From NCBI GenBank assembly GCA_031555955.1, contig JAVBTY010000100.1:1-14139 (forward strand): a DNA stretch of 14,139 bases, read 5' to 3'. Each line of letters begins with the position of its first letter. The first letter of the stretch is position 1. Below, in pieces: positions 1-5,799 of the stretch. The position numbers and the translations under genes were made by a program. This DNA comes from Azoarcus sp031555955 (GTDB lineage: Bacteria > Pseudomonadota > Gammaproteobacteria > Burkholderiales > Rhodocyclaceae). Below the pieces are notes generated by a model. It was given only the letters and a program-made list of their open reading frames with translations, was not told the origin of the DNA and ran no database searches.

Positions 1-569
1 TTTCAATCCACGCGCCCGCGAGGGGCGCGACCATTAAGCTAGCGGATTCCGCGCGCCTGACGGAGCGTTTCAATCCACGCGCCCGCGAGGGGCGCGACTT
101 GACCTTTGATGCATCAGTCGCACACGGGGTCCCGGTTTCAATCCACGCGCCCGCGAGGGGCGCGACGTGCGGCGCATCGCCACGGCCAGCACCTGGCCGG
201 GAGTTTCAATCCACGCGCCCGCGAGGGGCGCGACCATTGATCGTTTTGGGGGCATCAAGCGGGGCGTGGTTTCAATCCACGCGCCCGCGAGGGGCGCGAC
301 GCCGCAAGCCGCGCCGCCTGCTGATCTATGACCCTGTTTCAATCCACGCGCCCGCGAGGGGCGCGACACAGGTATTCGCGCATCCGCTCCGGCCGCTTCG
401 TCAGTTTCAATCCACGCGCCCGCGAGGGGCGCGACCCGCCGGTGCAGGCTCCGGCCCGGCGCAGCGCCGGTTTCAATCCACGCGCCCGCGAGGGGCGCGA
501 CCCGCGCGCCCGGCTCTTGCGGATCGTGCCGGTCCAGGTTTCAATCCACGCGCCCGCGAGGGGCGCGAC
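1..569 (-). CRISPR. Type I-C-like CRISPR array, 9 repeats and 8 spacers, truncated by the left window edge
   Basis: A 32-nt repeat, starting GTTTCAATCC and ending GGGGCGCGAC on the + strand, occurs at 1-31 (first base cut off), 67-98, 135-166, 203-234, 269-300, 336-367, 404-435, 470-501 and 538-569. All copies look identical. Spacers are 32-66, 99-134, 167-202, 235-268, 301-335, 368-403, 436-469 and 502-537, of lengths 35, 36, 36, 34, 35, 36, 34 and 36 nt. On the minus strand the repeat ends in ATTGAAAC, the usual 5' handle of type I crRNAs, and has an internal GC stem. Transcription is therefore inferred leftwards, away from cas2, and spacer 502-537 is the newest. The array continues beyond position 1. 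Type I-C is assigned from repeat sequence and length and from the adjacent cas4-cas1-cas2 order. Confidence 0.97.
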
Positions 570-665
570 AGCGGAAGCTTATGGCATTGATTACGAAAAG
601 TTAAACCGGCTGTTTCCGCGAACGTACGGGAAGAGTTAACCAAAAATGACGATAGCCTCTTCATT

Positions 666-694
666 CCTATAGAAACATCATTGTTTTCAGGCAA
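666..694 (-). promoter_or_regulatory. Candidate sigma70 promoter of the CRISPR array
   Basis: On the minus strand TTGCCT (694-689) and TATAGG (671-666) are separated by exactly 17 nt. Each hexamer matches four of six sigma70 consensus positions. Transcription would start near 659 and give about 90 nt of leader RNA before the first repeat. The call rests on pattern only. Confidence 0.45.
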
Positions 695-703
695 ATGAAT
701 CAC

Positions 704-743
704 CGCGAACCTGCCGGGTCTTTTCAGTCGCTTAAGGTTCGCG
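704..743. repeat. 9-bp perfect inverted repeat in the cas2-proximal leader
   Basis: CGCGAACCT (704-712) and AGGTTCGCG (735-743) are perfect reverse complements separated by 22 nt. They lie just downstream of the cas2 stop codon. From memory, type I-C leaders often carry a similar GGTTCGCG pair, so it may be a leader element for adaptation. As RNA it could also fold as a hairpin at the end of the cas message. No T-run follows. Confidence 0.5.
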
Positions 744-748
744 CCGGT

Positions 749-1039
749 TCAGAGTATGAGCGGGCCGTGGAAGTCGATGGCGGGTTTTGCGCCGACGTGC
801 TCTACCTTGCGCTGCCAGTTACTGCCGAGGAAGTAGAAGCGCAGACTGTCGGTCTCCGGATCGATTTCGGAGAGCAGGCGGGCTTTCAGCAGGGTCCATT
901 GCGCGGGGTCGACTTCGATTTCGAATACCGAGTATTGCACCCGCTGGCCGAAATCCTGACAGGCGCGGGCGAGGCGGCGCAGGCGGCGGGCGCCGGAGGG
1001 GTCGGCGGTGGCGACGTCGTAGCTGACCAGCACCATCAT
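749..1039 (-). CDS. cas2: CRISPR-associated endonuclease Cas2 (type I-C)
   Basis: This 96-aa protein begins MMVLVSYDV and has the Cas2 ferredoxin-like fold pattern: a first beta strand ending in the conserved Asp (D8), then helix residues 14-31, QYSVFEIEV at 36-44, and a strand DSLRFYFLG at 64-72. Cas2 dimers bridge two Cas1 dimers in the complex that inserts new spacers at the leader end. The length is typical. Two adjacent ATG codons (1039 and 1036) are both possible starts. It follows cas1 by 13 nt and is the last cas gene before the leader, the usual I-C arrangement. Longer upstream extensions of this frame lie inside cas1 and are rejected. Confidence 0.95.
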   Translation of the reverse strand: MMVLVSYDVATADPSGARRLRRLARACQDFGQRVQYSVFEIEVDPAQWTLLKARLLSEIDPETDSLRFYFLGSNWQRKVEHVGAKPAIDFHGPLIL

Positions 1040-1052
1040 GGCTGCGCGCGCC

Positions 1053-2093
1053 TTATTTCCAGAGAAACGGCGGGTAGCCGTCCAGGTCGCCGCGCAGGTG
1101 GCGCGCCAGCAGTTGCGCCTGCACGAGGGGGATGAGTCCGATGGGGATTTTTTCTTCGAGGAAGGGATGGTGGAGTTCTTCCCGTTTTCGTTCCTGGTAC
1201 GCCACCAGCACGGTTTTCCGCGCCGCTTCGGTGAGTTGCACGGCGCCGTTGTCCAGCACCCGGAAATCCGCCGCACCGATCTGTTTGCGGTTGATGAGGG
1301 AAAGCGCGAGGCGGTCGCCCAGCAGCGGGCGGAATTCTTCGGCCAGGTCGAGCGCGAGGCTGGGCCGGCCCGGGCGGTCGCGGTGGAGGAAGCCTGCTGC
1401 GGGGTCGAGCCCGGCGGTTTCGAGCGCGGAGCGGCAGTCGTGCGTGAGCAGGGTGTAGAGCCAGGAGAGCAGGGCGTTGACCGCGTCGCGCGGCGGGCGG
1501 CGGTTGCGCCCGGCGAAGCGGAGCAGGGGGTGATCGATGCGGATCAGGGCGTCGAAGACTTCGAAGTAGCGTTGCGCGGCTTCGCCTTCGAGCCCGCGCA
1601 GGCTGTCCAGACGCGGTTCATGCGGCAGTTCTCGCAGGATGCAGCCCATGCGGTGGCGGACCTGGCGCAGTTTTCCGGCGACGTCGGTATCGAATCCGTC
1701 GCCATGATCGCGCAGCGCGCGGCTGATGACGGTGCGCTGGTTGTGGATTTTTCCCGCAAGCAGGTTGCGTGCGATGGCGGCGCATTTTTCCGCGTCATCG
1801 CTGCGGCGGTATTGTTCGCGCCGCAGCAGGATGTTGCCGGATACGGGGCCTTCGACGCGCGCGAGAAATTTTCCGTTCGGCGTCAGGTAGCTGATGCGGA
1901 TGCCCTGCTCGGCGCAAAAGCCCAGCAGCGGGGGCGATACCAGCATGCGGCCGATGCAGACGACGCTTTCCAGCATGTGTACGGGCAGACGCCCGCGCGT
2001 TTCGCCGTCCACTTCCATGACGATGTTGGCGCCGTCCTTTTTCAGCCAGGCGCCTTCGGTGGTGACGTAGAGCGTGTTCAGCTGGCGGCGCAT
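1053..2093 (-). CDS. cas1: CRISPR-associated endonuclease/integrase Cas1 (type I-C)
   Basis: This 346-aa protein is of normal length for I-C Cas1 and begins MRRQLNTLYVTTEGAWL. The metal-binding residues of the Cas1 integrase appear in their usual contexts: Glu169 in GLEGEAAQRYF, His237 in GFLHRDRPGRPS, and Asp249 in LALDLAEEFRP. The N-terminal beta domain is at about 1-85, the helical catalytic domain from about 95. Cas1 catalyses integration of captured DNA into the array. The ATG lies 4 nt after the cas4 stop, suggesting coupled translation. The gene looks intact and its catalytic site complete, so spacer acquisition may still work even though no effector genes are visible. Confidence 0.97.
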   Translation of the reverse strand: MRRQLNTLYVTTEGAWLKKDGANIVMEVDGETRGRLPVHMLESVVCIGRMLVSPPLLGFCAEQGIRISYLTPNGKFLARVEGPVSGNILLRREQYRRSDDAEKCAAIARNLLAGKIHNQRTVISRALRDHGDGFDTDVAGKLRQVRHRMGCILRELPHEPRLDSLRGLEGEAAQRYFEVFDALIRIDHPLLRFAGRNRRPPRDAVNALLSWLYTLLTHDCRSALETAGLDPAAGFLHRDRPGRPSLALDLAEEFRPLLGDRLALSLINRKQIGAADFRVLDNGAVQLTEAARKTVLVAYQERKREELHHPFLEEKIPIGLIPLVQAQLLARHLRGDLDGYPPFLWK

Positions 2094-2097
2094 GGAT

Positions 2098-2736
2098 TCA
2101 GTCTCCGTTCAGGTCCCCGATGTGCGCGGCCAGCCATGCATCAATGCCGCGCCCGCGTGCGAGCAGCCGGGGCTGGCAGGGTTCGAGCAGCGAGCAGGCA
2201 TCGCAGCGCCGGGCTTCGTAGCGTGCCGCGGGGGTCTGGCCGCTGTCGAACAGGGCGCGAACGGCATCGATCGTCTGCAGCGTAAGGGCGCGCAGTTCCG
2301 CGTCGAAAGCAACGGGTTTGCGGCGGCGGGTCTGGCCGTAATACAGCGCGCCTTCCTCAATGGCGCAGGCGAGCATTTCTTCCAGGCACAGCGCCTGGGC
2401 GCAGAGCTGGACTTCGTCGGCCCGGTGCGTTTTCGGCCGTCCGCGCTTGTATTCCACCGGATAGGGGCGCTCGCCGTGTTTTTCCGCATGAAATTCAACC
2501 ACGTCGGCAATGCCGCCCAGGCCCAGGGCCTCGCTTGCCAGCGGCATGGCGGTAACGGTGCGTACGCCCTTGCGCTTTTCCGTCGCGGGCCGGTCGGTGC
2601 GCTCGTGCAGCAGGCGGCCTTCGGCGGTATGGCGGTTTTCAGCCCAGATGCGTTCGATGTGGATCAGCGCGCACTGGCGCGGGCAGTAGAGGTAATGCTG
2701 GAGGGCGGAAAGCGGAATGGCGGCGGCGTCACTCAT
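2098..2736 (-). CDS. cas4: CRISPR-associated exonuclease Cas4 (type I-C)
   Basis: A 212-aa RecB-family nuclease with an Fe-S cluster. The N-terminal motif HYLYCPRQC supplies Cys18, and the three C-terminal cluster cysteines are C178, C181 and C187. The PD-(D/E)xK residues are Asp78 in GIADVVEF and Glu95-x-Lys97 in PVEYKRG, with a QxxxY-like region at DEVQLCAQALCLEE. In I-C systems Cas4 works with Cas1-Cas2 to trim prespacers and select the PAM. I chose the ATG at 2736 because MSDAAAIPLSALQHYLYCP is the typical Cas4 beginning. It overlaps the preceding Cdd1-like gene by 8 nt. An in-frame ATG at 2766 would add ten residues of no family character. Confidence 0.95.
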   Translation of the reverse strand: MSDAAAIPLSALQHYLYCPRQCALIHIERIWAENRHTAEGRLLHERTDRPATEKRKGVRTVTAMPLASEALGLGGIADVVEFHAEKHGERPYPVEYKRGRPKTHRADEVQLCAQALCLEEMLACAIEEGALYYGQTRRRKPVAFDAELRALTLQTIDAVRALFDSGQTPAARYEARRCDACSLLEPCQPRLLARGRGIDAWLAAHIGDLNGD

Positions 2737-3037
2737 GCGGCCGGTCCTCTTCGCGCCGCGCGGCAAGCAGTTCTTTGCGCGCCGCGGTGTAATGCCACCA
2801 CGGCAGCGCCGCGCCGCCGTTCATGAACGCTTTCGCCGCAAGGAAAACATCCAGCACGCACGGGTCGTGGCGCTGGCCCATGGGCGCGCGCAGCGCTTCG
2901 TAACAGCACAGCGGATCCATGCGCCGCACGTCGTCCGGCGTCGCAATGCCGATACCGCGCAGATCACCCGCGATGGAACGGCCGATGTTCGGGATGTCTT
3001 CAAGACGCCGCGCATCGCGGGCATGGCGCGCTTTCAT
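2729..3037 (-). CDS. Helix-hairpin-helix protein of the Cdd1 ('pathogenicity locus') family
   Basis: This 102-aa protein has a helix-hairpin-helix motif at about 12-32 (LEDIPNIGRSIAGDLRGIGI), the family signature GQRHDPCVLDVFLAA at 54-68 and the tail motif PWWHYTAARK at 79-88. I recognise it as the Cdd1 family, often named 'helix-hairpin-helix protein' or, on weak grounds, 'mitomycin resistance protein'. The fold suggests non-specific DNA binding. No biochemical function is firmly known to me. Its stop overlaps the cas4 start by 8 nt, so it is probably translated with the adaptation genes. It occupies the position where cas7 normally precedes cas4 in I-C operons. Its own start overlaps the stop of a small upstream ORF by 4 nt (ATGA). 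Link to CRISPR adaptation is inference from coupling. Confidence 0.85.
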   Translation of the reverse strand: MKARHARDARRLEDIPNIGRSIAGDLRGIGIATPDDVRRMDPLCCYEALRAPMGQRHDPCVLDVFLAAKAFMNGGAALPWWHYTAARKELLAARREEDRPHE

Positions 3038-3198
3038 GGCGGGCCGACGCGCTTGCGCGGGTGCAATGCCAGCGGGAAGGTATGTTCACCGGAAAAACAG
3101 TGCAGACAGACGGGAGCGGGCATTGCAGGCACCAAGGGCACCCGCCCAAGTGAAACAGGCACACTCACCCAGGCTCTCTGCTGTATGTCATCGGCCAT
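3034..3198 (-). CDS. Possible small ORF (54 aa) coupled to the Cdd1-like gene; unrecognised
   Basis: From the ATG at 3198 this frame encodes 54 residues starting MADDIQQRAWVSVPV and ending RKRVGPP, with a CLHC motif (two cysteines two residues apart). A GGGGA ribosome-binding site lies about 6 nt upstream. Its TGA overlaps the Cdd1-like ATG in an ATGA quartet, the usual form of translational coupling. I do not recognise the protein, and it is short and proline-rich, so it may be only a leader peptide or chance. The longer version from 3270 starts before the hairpin at 3232-3257 and seems less likely. Confidence 0.3.
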   Translation of the reverse strand: MADDIQQRAWVSVPVSLGRVPLVPAMPAPVCLHCFSGEHTFPLALHPRKRVGPP

Positions 3199-3231
3199 GG
3201 TTTTCCCCAGCTGCTCTCCTGCATGACGGGA

Positions 3232-3257
3232 AGGATGCCCTGTTTTCAGGGCATCCT
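3232..3257. repeat. Perfect 11-bp hairpin with a 4-nt loop upstream of the cas operon
   Basis: AGGATGCCCTG (3232-3242), loop TTTT, and CAGGGCATCCT (3247-3257) are perfect reverse complements. No T-run follows on either strand, so it is not a standard intrinsic terminator. If the cas operon is transcribed from farther right, this would be a stable hairpin in its 5' leader, about 34 nt before the ATG at 3198. It could equally be an operator for a dimeric repressor. Confidence 0.6.
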
Positions 3258-3286
3258 CGTTCCTCCACACCGCAGTAAACCACTAA

Positions 3287-3301
3287 GTTTCAATCCAGCG
3301 C
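3287..3301 (-). repeat. Degenerate CRISPR repeat end (psi-repeat) upstream of the cas operon
   Basis: The + strand GTTTCAATCCA at 3287-3297 is identical to the first 11 nt of the array repeat. With one C deleted, the next four bases GCGC also match, giving 15 aligned nt. On the minus strand this is the ...GGATTGAAAC handle-forming end. The remaining part of the repeat, including the GC stem, is not recognisable. An 11-nt match by chance anywhere in this window on either strand has a rough expectation of 0.007 under uniform base composition. It may be a relic of a former array or a repeat-like regulatory element. Confidence 0.45.
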
Positions 3302-3464
3302 AGCATTATTTTGGCGATCACCCCAGCCAAAGAAACAATGCATAAAACAAACAGCCTAATGCCGCAAAAATTTTTACCGCGGTCAACTCCCCTCCGCCTG
3401 ATTGCCGCGGCACCACAAACCCACAGAACGCCAGACCACAACACGCGGCGGTATAGTTGCGCCC

Positions 3465-5081
3465 ATGAATACGCCACTTTCCATCGCCGTCGTGCAGATG
3501 AACTGCACGGTGGGCGATCTCGCGGGCAATGCCGCCCGTCTTATCGAAGCGATCGCCCAGGCCCGCGCCGCCGGGGCCGATCTGTTGCTGGCGCCCGAGC
3601 TGGCGCTGTCTGGCTATCCGCCCGAGGATCTGCTGTTGCGGCTGGATTTTTACCGCGCCTGCGCGCGCGAAACCGAACGTATCGCCGCTGCCGCGCAGGG
3701 CATCTGCGTTGTTTTCGGCCACCCGGAAGAGCGCGATGGCAAGCGCTTCAATGCCGCGTCGGTGCTCCGCAATGGCTGCGTGGCGGCGACTTATCACAAG
3801 CAGCTGCTGCCGAACGCCGGGGTGTTTGACGAAAAGCGCTACTTCGAGCCAGGCCGCGCGCCCTGCGTGTTCGAGCTGAAAGGCGTGCGCATTGGCGTCA
3901 ACATCTGCGAGGACGTGTGGGACGCCGGGCCGATGCGGGAGGCGCGCGCCGCCGGAGCGGAACTGCTGCTGTCGCTCAACGCCTCGCCTTATCACATGGG
4001 CAAGCAGGAAGAGCGTTACCGGGCGCTGCGCGAACGGGTGAGCGAAACGGGCCTGCCCGTGCTGTACTGCAACATGATGGGCGGGCAGGACGAACTGGTG
4101 TTCGACGGCGCGTCCTTCGCGCTCGATCCGGACGGCAGCCTGGCGTACCAGACGGCCTCGTTCGAGGAACGCACCGACATCGTGCGCTTTGCGGACGGAC
4201 GCTGGCAGGACGGCATCCGCGTTCCGGCGCGCGCGATTGAGGCCGAGGTGTACGAAGCGCTGAAAACCGGCGTGCGCGATTATCTGGGTAAAAACGGCTT
4301 CCCCGATGCGATCATCGGCTTTTCCGGCGGTATCGATTCGGCGTTGGTGCTGGCGCTGGCGGCGGACGCGCTGGGCGCGGAGCGGGTGCGCGCGGTGATG
4401 CTGCCTTCGCCCTATACCGCGCAGATGAGTCTGGACGATTCGCGCGAAATGGCGCGGCGGCTCGGCGTGCGCTATGAAGAAATTCCCATCGAACCGGCAA
4501 TGCGGGTTTTTGGCGATCTGCTCGCACCCCGGTTCGCCGGCCTGGCGGCCGACACCACCGAGGAAAACCTGCAAAGCCGCATCCGCGGCGTGATCCTGAT
4601 GGCGCTGTCGAACAAGAGCGGCGCGATCGTGCTCACCACCGGCAACAAAAGCGAAATGGCCACCGGCTATGCGACGCTGTACGGCGACATGGCGGGCGGC
4701 TTCGCGGTGCTGAAGGATCTGTACAAAACCTTTGTTTACCGGCTTGCCGCATGGCGCAACACGGTCAGCCCGGTGATTCCGGAAAACATCATCACGCGAC
4801 CGCCCTCGGCGGAACTGAAGCCGGACCAGAAAGACCAGGACAGCCTGCCGCCTTATGAGGTGCTGGATGCGATCATCGAAGCGTACATGGAGTGCGACGA
4901 AGCGCCGCGCGACATCATCGCGCGTGGCTACCCGGAAACCGAAGTGCGGCGCACCGTCACCATGCTGCGGCGCAACGAATACAAGCGCCGCCAGGCGCCG
5001 CCAGGCATCCGCGTAACGCCGCGCGGGTTCGGCAGGGACTGGCGTTATCCGATAACATCGCGCTATCGGGATGAGTATTGA
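3465..5081 (+). CDS. nadE: Glutamine-dependent NAD+ synthetase
   Basis: This 538-aa two-domain enzyme has an N-terminal nitrilase-type glutaminase domain (about 1-260) and a C-terminal NAD synthetase domain. The glutaminase triad is visible as Glu45 (LLAPELALSGYPPED), Lys112 (TYHKQLLPN) and Cys148 (NICEDVW). The synthetase P-loop SGGIDS is at 287-292, followed by TTGNKSE and the ELKPDQKDQDSLPPYE region. It converts deamido-NAD plus ATP to NAD using ammonia channelled from glutamine, in the cytosol. I chose the ATG at 3465 because MNTPLSIAVVQMNC is the typical family start. The 21 upstream in-frame residues look non-coding. No strong ribosome-binding site is visible. glnB follows after 50 nt, a sensible neighbour since both sense or use glutamine. 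Confidence 0.96.
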   Translation: MNTPLSIAVVQMNCTVGDLAGNAARLIEAIAQARAAGADLLLAPELALSGYPPEDLLLRLDFYRACARETERIAAAAQGICVVFGHPEERDGKRFNAASVLRNGCVAATYHKQLLPNAGVFDEKRYFEPGRAPCVFELKGVRIGVNICEDVWDAGPMREARAAGAELLLSLNASPYHMGKQEERYRALRERVSETGLPVLYCNMMGGQDELVFDGASFALDPDGSLAYQTASFEERTDIVRFADGRWQDGIRVPARAIEAEVYEALKTGVRDYLGKNGFPDAIIGFSGGIDSALVLALAADALGAERVRAVMLPSPYTAQMSLDDSREMARRLGVRYEEIPIEPAMRVFGDLLAPRFAGLAADTTEENLQSRIRGVILMALSNKSGAIVLTTGNKSEMATGYATLYGDMAGGFAVLKDLYKTFVYRLAAWRNTVSPVIPENIITRPPSAELKPDQKDQDSLPPYEVLDAIIEAYMECDEAPRDIIARGYPETEVRRTVTMLRRNEYKRRQAPPGIRVTPRGFGRDWRYPITSRYRDEY

Positions 5082-5131
5082 GCGCCGCCTGTTTTCACAG
5101 GAGAAAGCGCGCCCGGGTACTGGAGAATGCA

Positions 5132-5470
5132 GTGAAAAAAGTGGAAGCCATCGTCAAACCGTTCAAGCTGGACGAAGTCCGCGAAGCCTTGTCGGAAGCC
5201 GGGATTTCCGGCCTGACCGTGACCGAGGTGAAAGGCTTTGGCCGCCAGAAAGGCCATACCGAGCTATATCGCGGGGCCGAATACGTGGTCGACTTCCTGC
5301 CCAAGATCAAGATCGAGGTCGTGATGCAGGACAGCCTGGTGGAACAGGCCGTGGAGGCCATCATCAAGGCCGCGCGCACGGGCAAGATCGGCGACGGCAA
5401 GATTTTCGTGACTCCGGTCGAGCAGGTGGTGCGCATCCGCACCGGCGAGATCGACGAAGCGGCGATCTGA
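5132..5470 (+). CDS. glnB: Nitrogen regulatory protein P-II (GlnB type)
   Basis: Reading from a GTG at 5132 gives exactly 112 residues, the standard P-II length, beginning MKKVEAIVKPFKLDEVREAL. GGAG at 5122-5125 sits 6 nt upstream and supports this GTG over the ATG at 5078, which would add 18 atypical residues. The T-loop is complete, with the uridylylation site Tyr51 in YRGAEYVVDFLPK. Asp54 is as in GlnB, where GlnK usually has Asn. The C-terminal VRIRTGE binds ATP/ADP. P-II trimers integrate 2-oxoglutarate, energy and glutamine signals and act on glutamine synthetase adenylylation and NtrB. It lies 50 nt after nadE and may be co-transcribed. Confidence 0.95.
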   Translation: MKKVEAIVKPFKLDEVREALSEAGISGLTVTEVKGFGRQKGHTELYRGAEYVVDFLPKIKIEVVMQDSLVEQAVEAIIKAARTGKIGDGKIFVTPVEQVVRIRTGEIDEAAI

Positions 5471-5543
5471 GCCGGGCCGGGCTGTTCCCGATATACGGGT
5501 TACCTGGATACACGCCTTCCCGGGCAAACCGGCAAGGTTTTGG

Positions 5544-5555
5544 GGGTGTCCACCC
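5544..5555. promoter_or_regulatory. Small palindrome upstream of the antitoxin gene, possible operator
   Basis: GGGTG-TC-CACCC is a perfect 5-bp inverted repeat with a 2-nt centre, 26 nt before the antitoxin ATG. Toxin-antitoxin operons are often autoregulated at such sites, but VbhA-type antitoxins have no obvious DNA-binding domain. The assignment is weak. The rest of 5471-5580 shows only a short CCCG/CGGG pair at 5487-5499. Confidence 0.2.
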
Positions 5556-5580
5556 TGATGGCTTTGCCAGAGGAAATCCT

Positions 5581-5799
5581 ATGAACGCCATTCCGGAACC
5601 GCGCCCGCAGCCGCCGCAAATCAGCGCGCAAGAGCGCGCACGCCGTCAGGCGAGCATCGACAACGCACGCGGCAGCGTGCGTTTCGAGGGCTTCATCCTG
5701 CCGCCCGAGGTCGAGCAGATCAACCGCCGATTCATCGACGGCGAACTGACGCGCCAAGAGCACGTCGAGGCAGTGAAGGCCGCCGTTCTGCATGCCTGA
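5581..5799 (+). CDS. VbhA/FicA-type antitoxin of a Fic toxin-antitoxin pair
   Basis: This 72-aa protein contains the class I Fic inhibitory motif (S/T)xxxE(G/N) as Ser32-Val-Arg-Phe-Glu36-Gly37 in a helix beginning near ARRQASIDNARGS. The remaining part (LPPEVEQINRRFIDGELTRQEHVEAV) matches the usual VbhA-like antitoxin layout. In this family the Glu reaches into the Fic active site and blocks productive ATP binding. An AGAGGA ribosome-binding site precedes the ATG. The stop overlaps the fic start by 8 nt (ATGCCTGA), so the two are translationally coupled with antitoxin first. The first ~15 residues are proline-rich and probably disordered. Confidence 0.88.
   Translation: MNAIPEPRPQPPQISAQERARRQASIDNARGSVRFEGFILPPEVEQINRRFIDGELTRQEHVEAVKAAVLHA

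Larger units (their letters stand above)
570..748 (-). promoter_or_regulatory. CRISPR leader between cas2 and the first repeat
   Basis: This 179-bp stretch lies between the cas2 stop codon and the leader-proximal repeat and is clearly more AT-rich (about 570-700) than the surrounding genes. Position and composition fit a leader that drives array transcription and marks the integration end. It contains a promoter candidate and a 9-bp inverted repeat, listed separately. The reading frames crossing it have no recognisable protein character and run into repeat-derived sequence, so no gene is called here. Confidence 0.8.
3038..3464. other. 427-bp divergent intergenic region between the cas operon and nadE
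   Basis: This region separates the leftward Cdd1-like/cas operon from the rightward nadE gene. It should hold both promoters. I see a perfect hairpin (3232-3257), a degenerate CRISPR repeat end (3287-3301), a possible 54-aa ORF (3034-3198) and a more AT-rich core at about 3303-3375. Two hydrophobic frames on the minus strand (ending near 3283 and 3318) lack convincing starts. No remnant of cas3, cas5, cas8c or cas7 was recognised in any frame. A TATAGT at 3452-3457 is only 7 nt before the nadE ATG and has no matching -35. Confidence 0.6.

Noticed and set aside
167..202. Spacer 3 sharing 12 nt (CGCCACGGCCAG) with ftsK near 9655
   Set aside because: Too short for a protospacer and of low complexity in a GC-rich genome; the match does not extend on either side.
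70..639. Open frames across the CRISPR array coding for repeated FQSTRPRGAR or FNPRAREGRD segments
   Set aside because: They are translations of the 32-nt repeat and its spacers in several frames and both strands, with no start signals.
473..703. 76-aa minus-strand frame through the leader
   Set aside because: It runs from leader into repeats, has no recognisable motif, and overlaps the array promoter candidate.
695..2826. Long plus-strand frames opposite cas2, cas1 and cas4 (146, 415 and 250 aa)
   Set aside because: GC-rich antisense shadows; the minus-strand frames carry all Cas motifs and tight gene spacing.
3232..3257. Hairpin as an intrinsic terminator
   Set aside because: No T-run follows the stem on either strand.
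3283..3477. Minus-strand hydrophobic 64-aa frame ending in MLRWIET
   Set aside because: Overlaps the nadE start, lacks a ribosome-binding site and resembles no family I know, although it contains a membrane-like stretch.
3318..4574. 418-aa minus-strand frame opposite nadE
   Set aside because: Composition rich in His, Arg and Gln as is usual for the complement of a GC-rich gene; nadE on the other strand has complete catalytic motifs.
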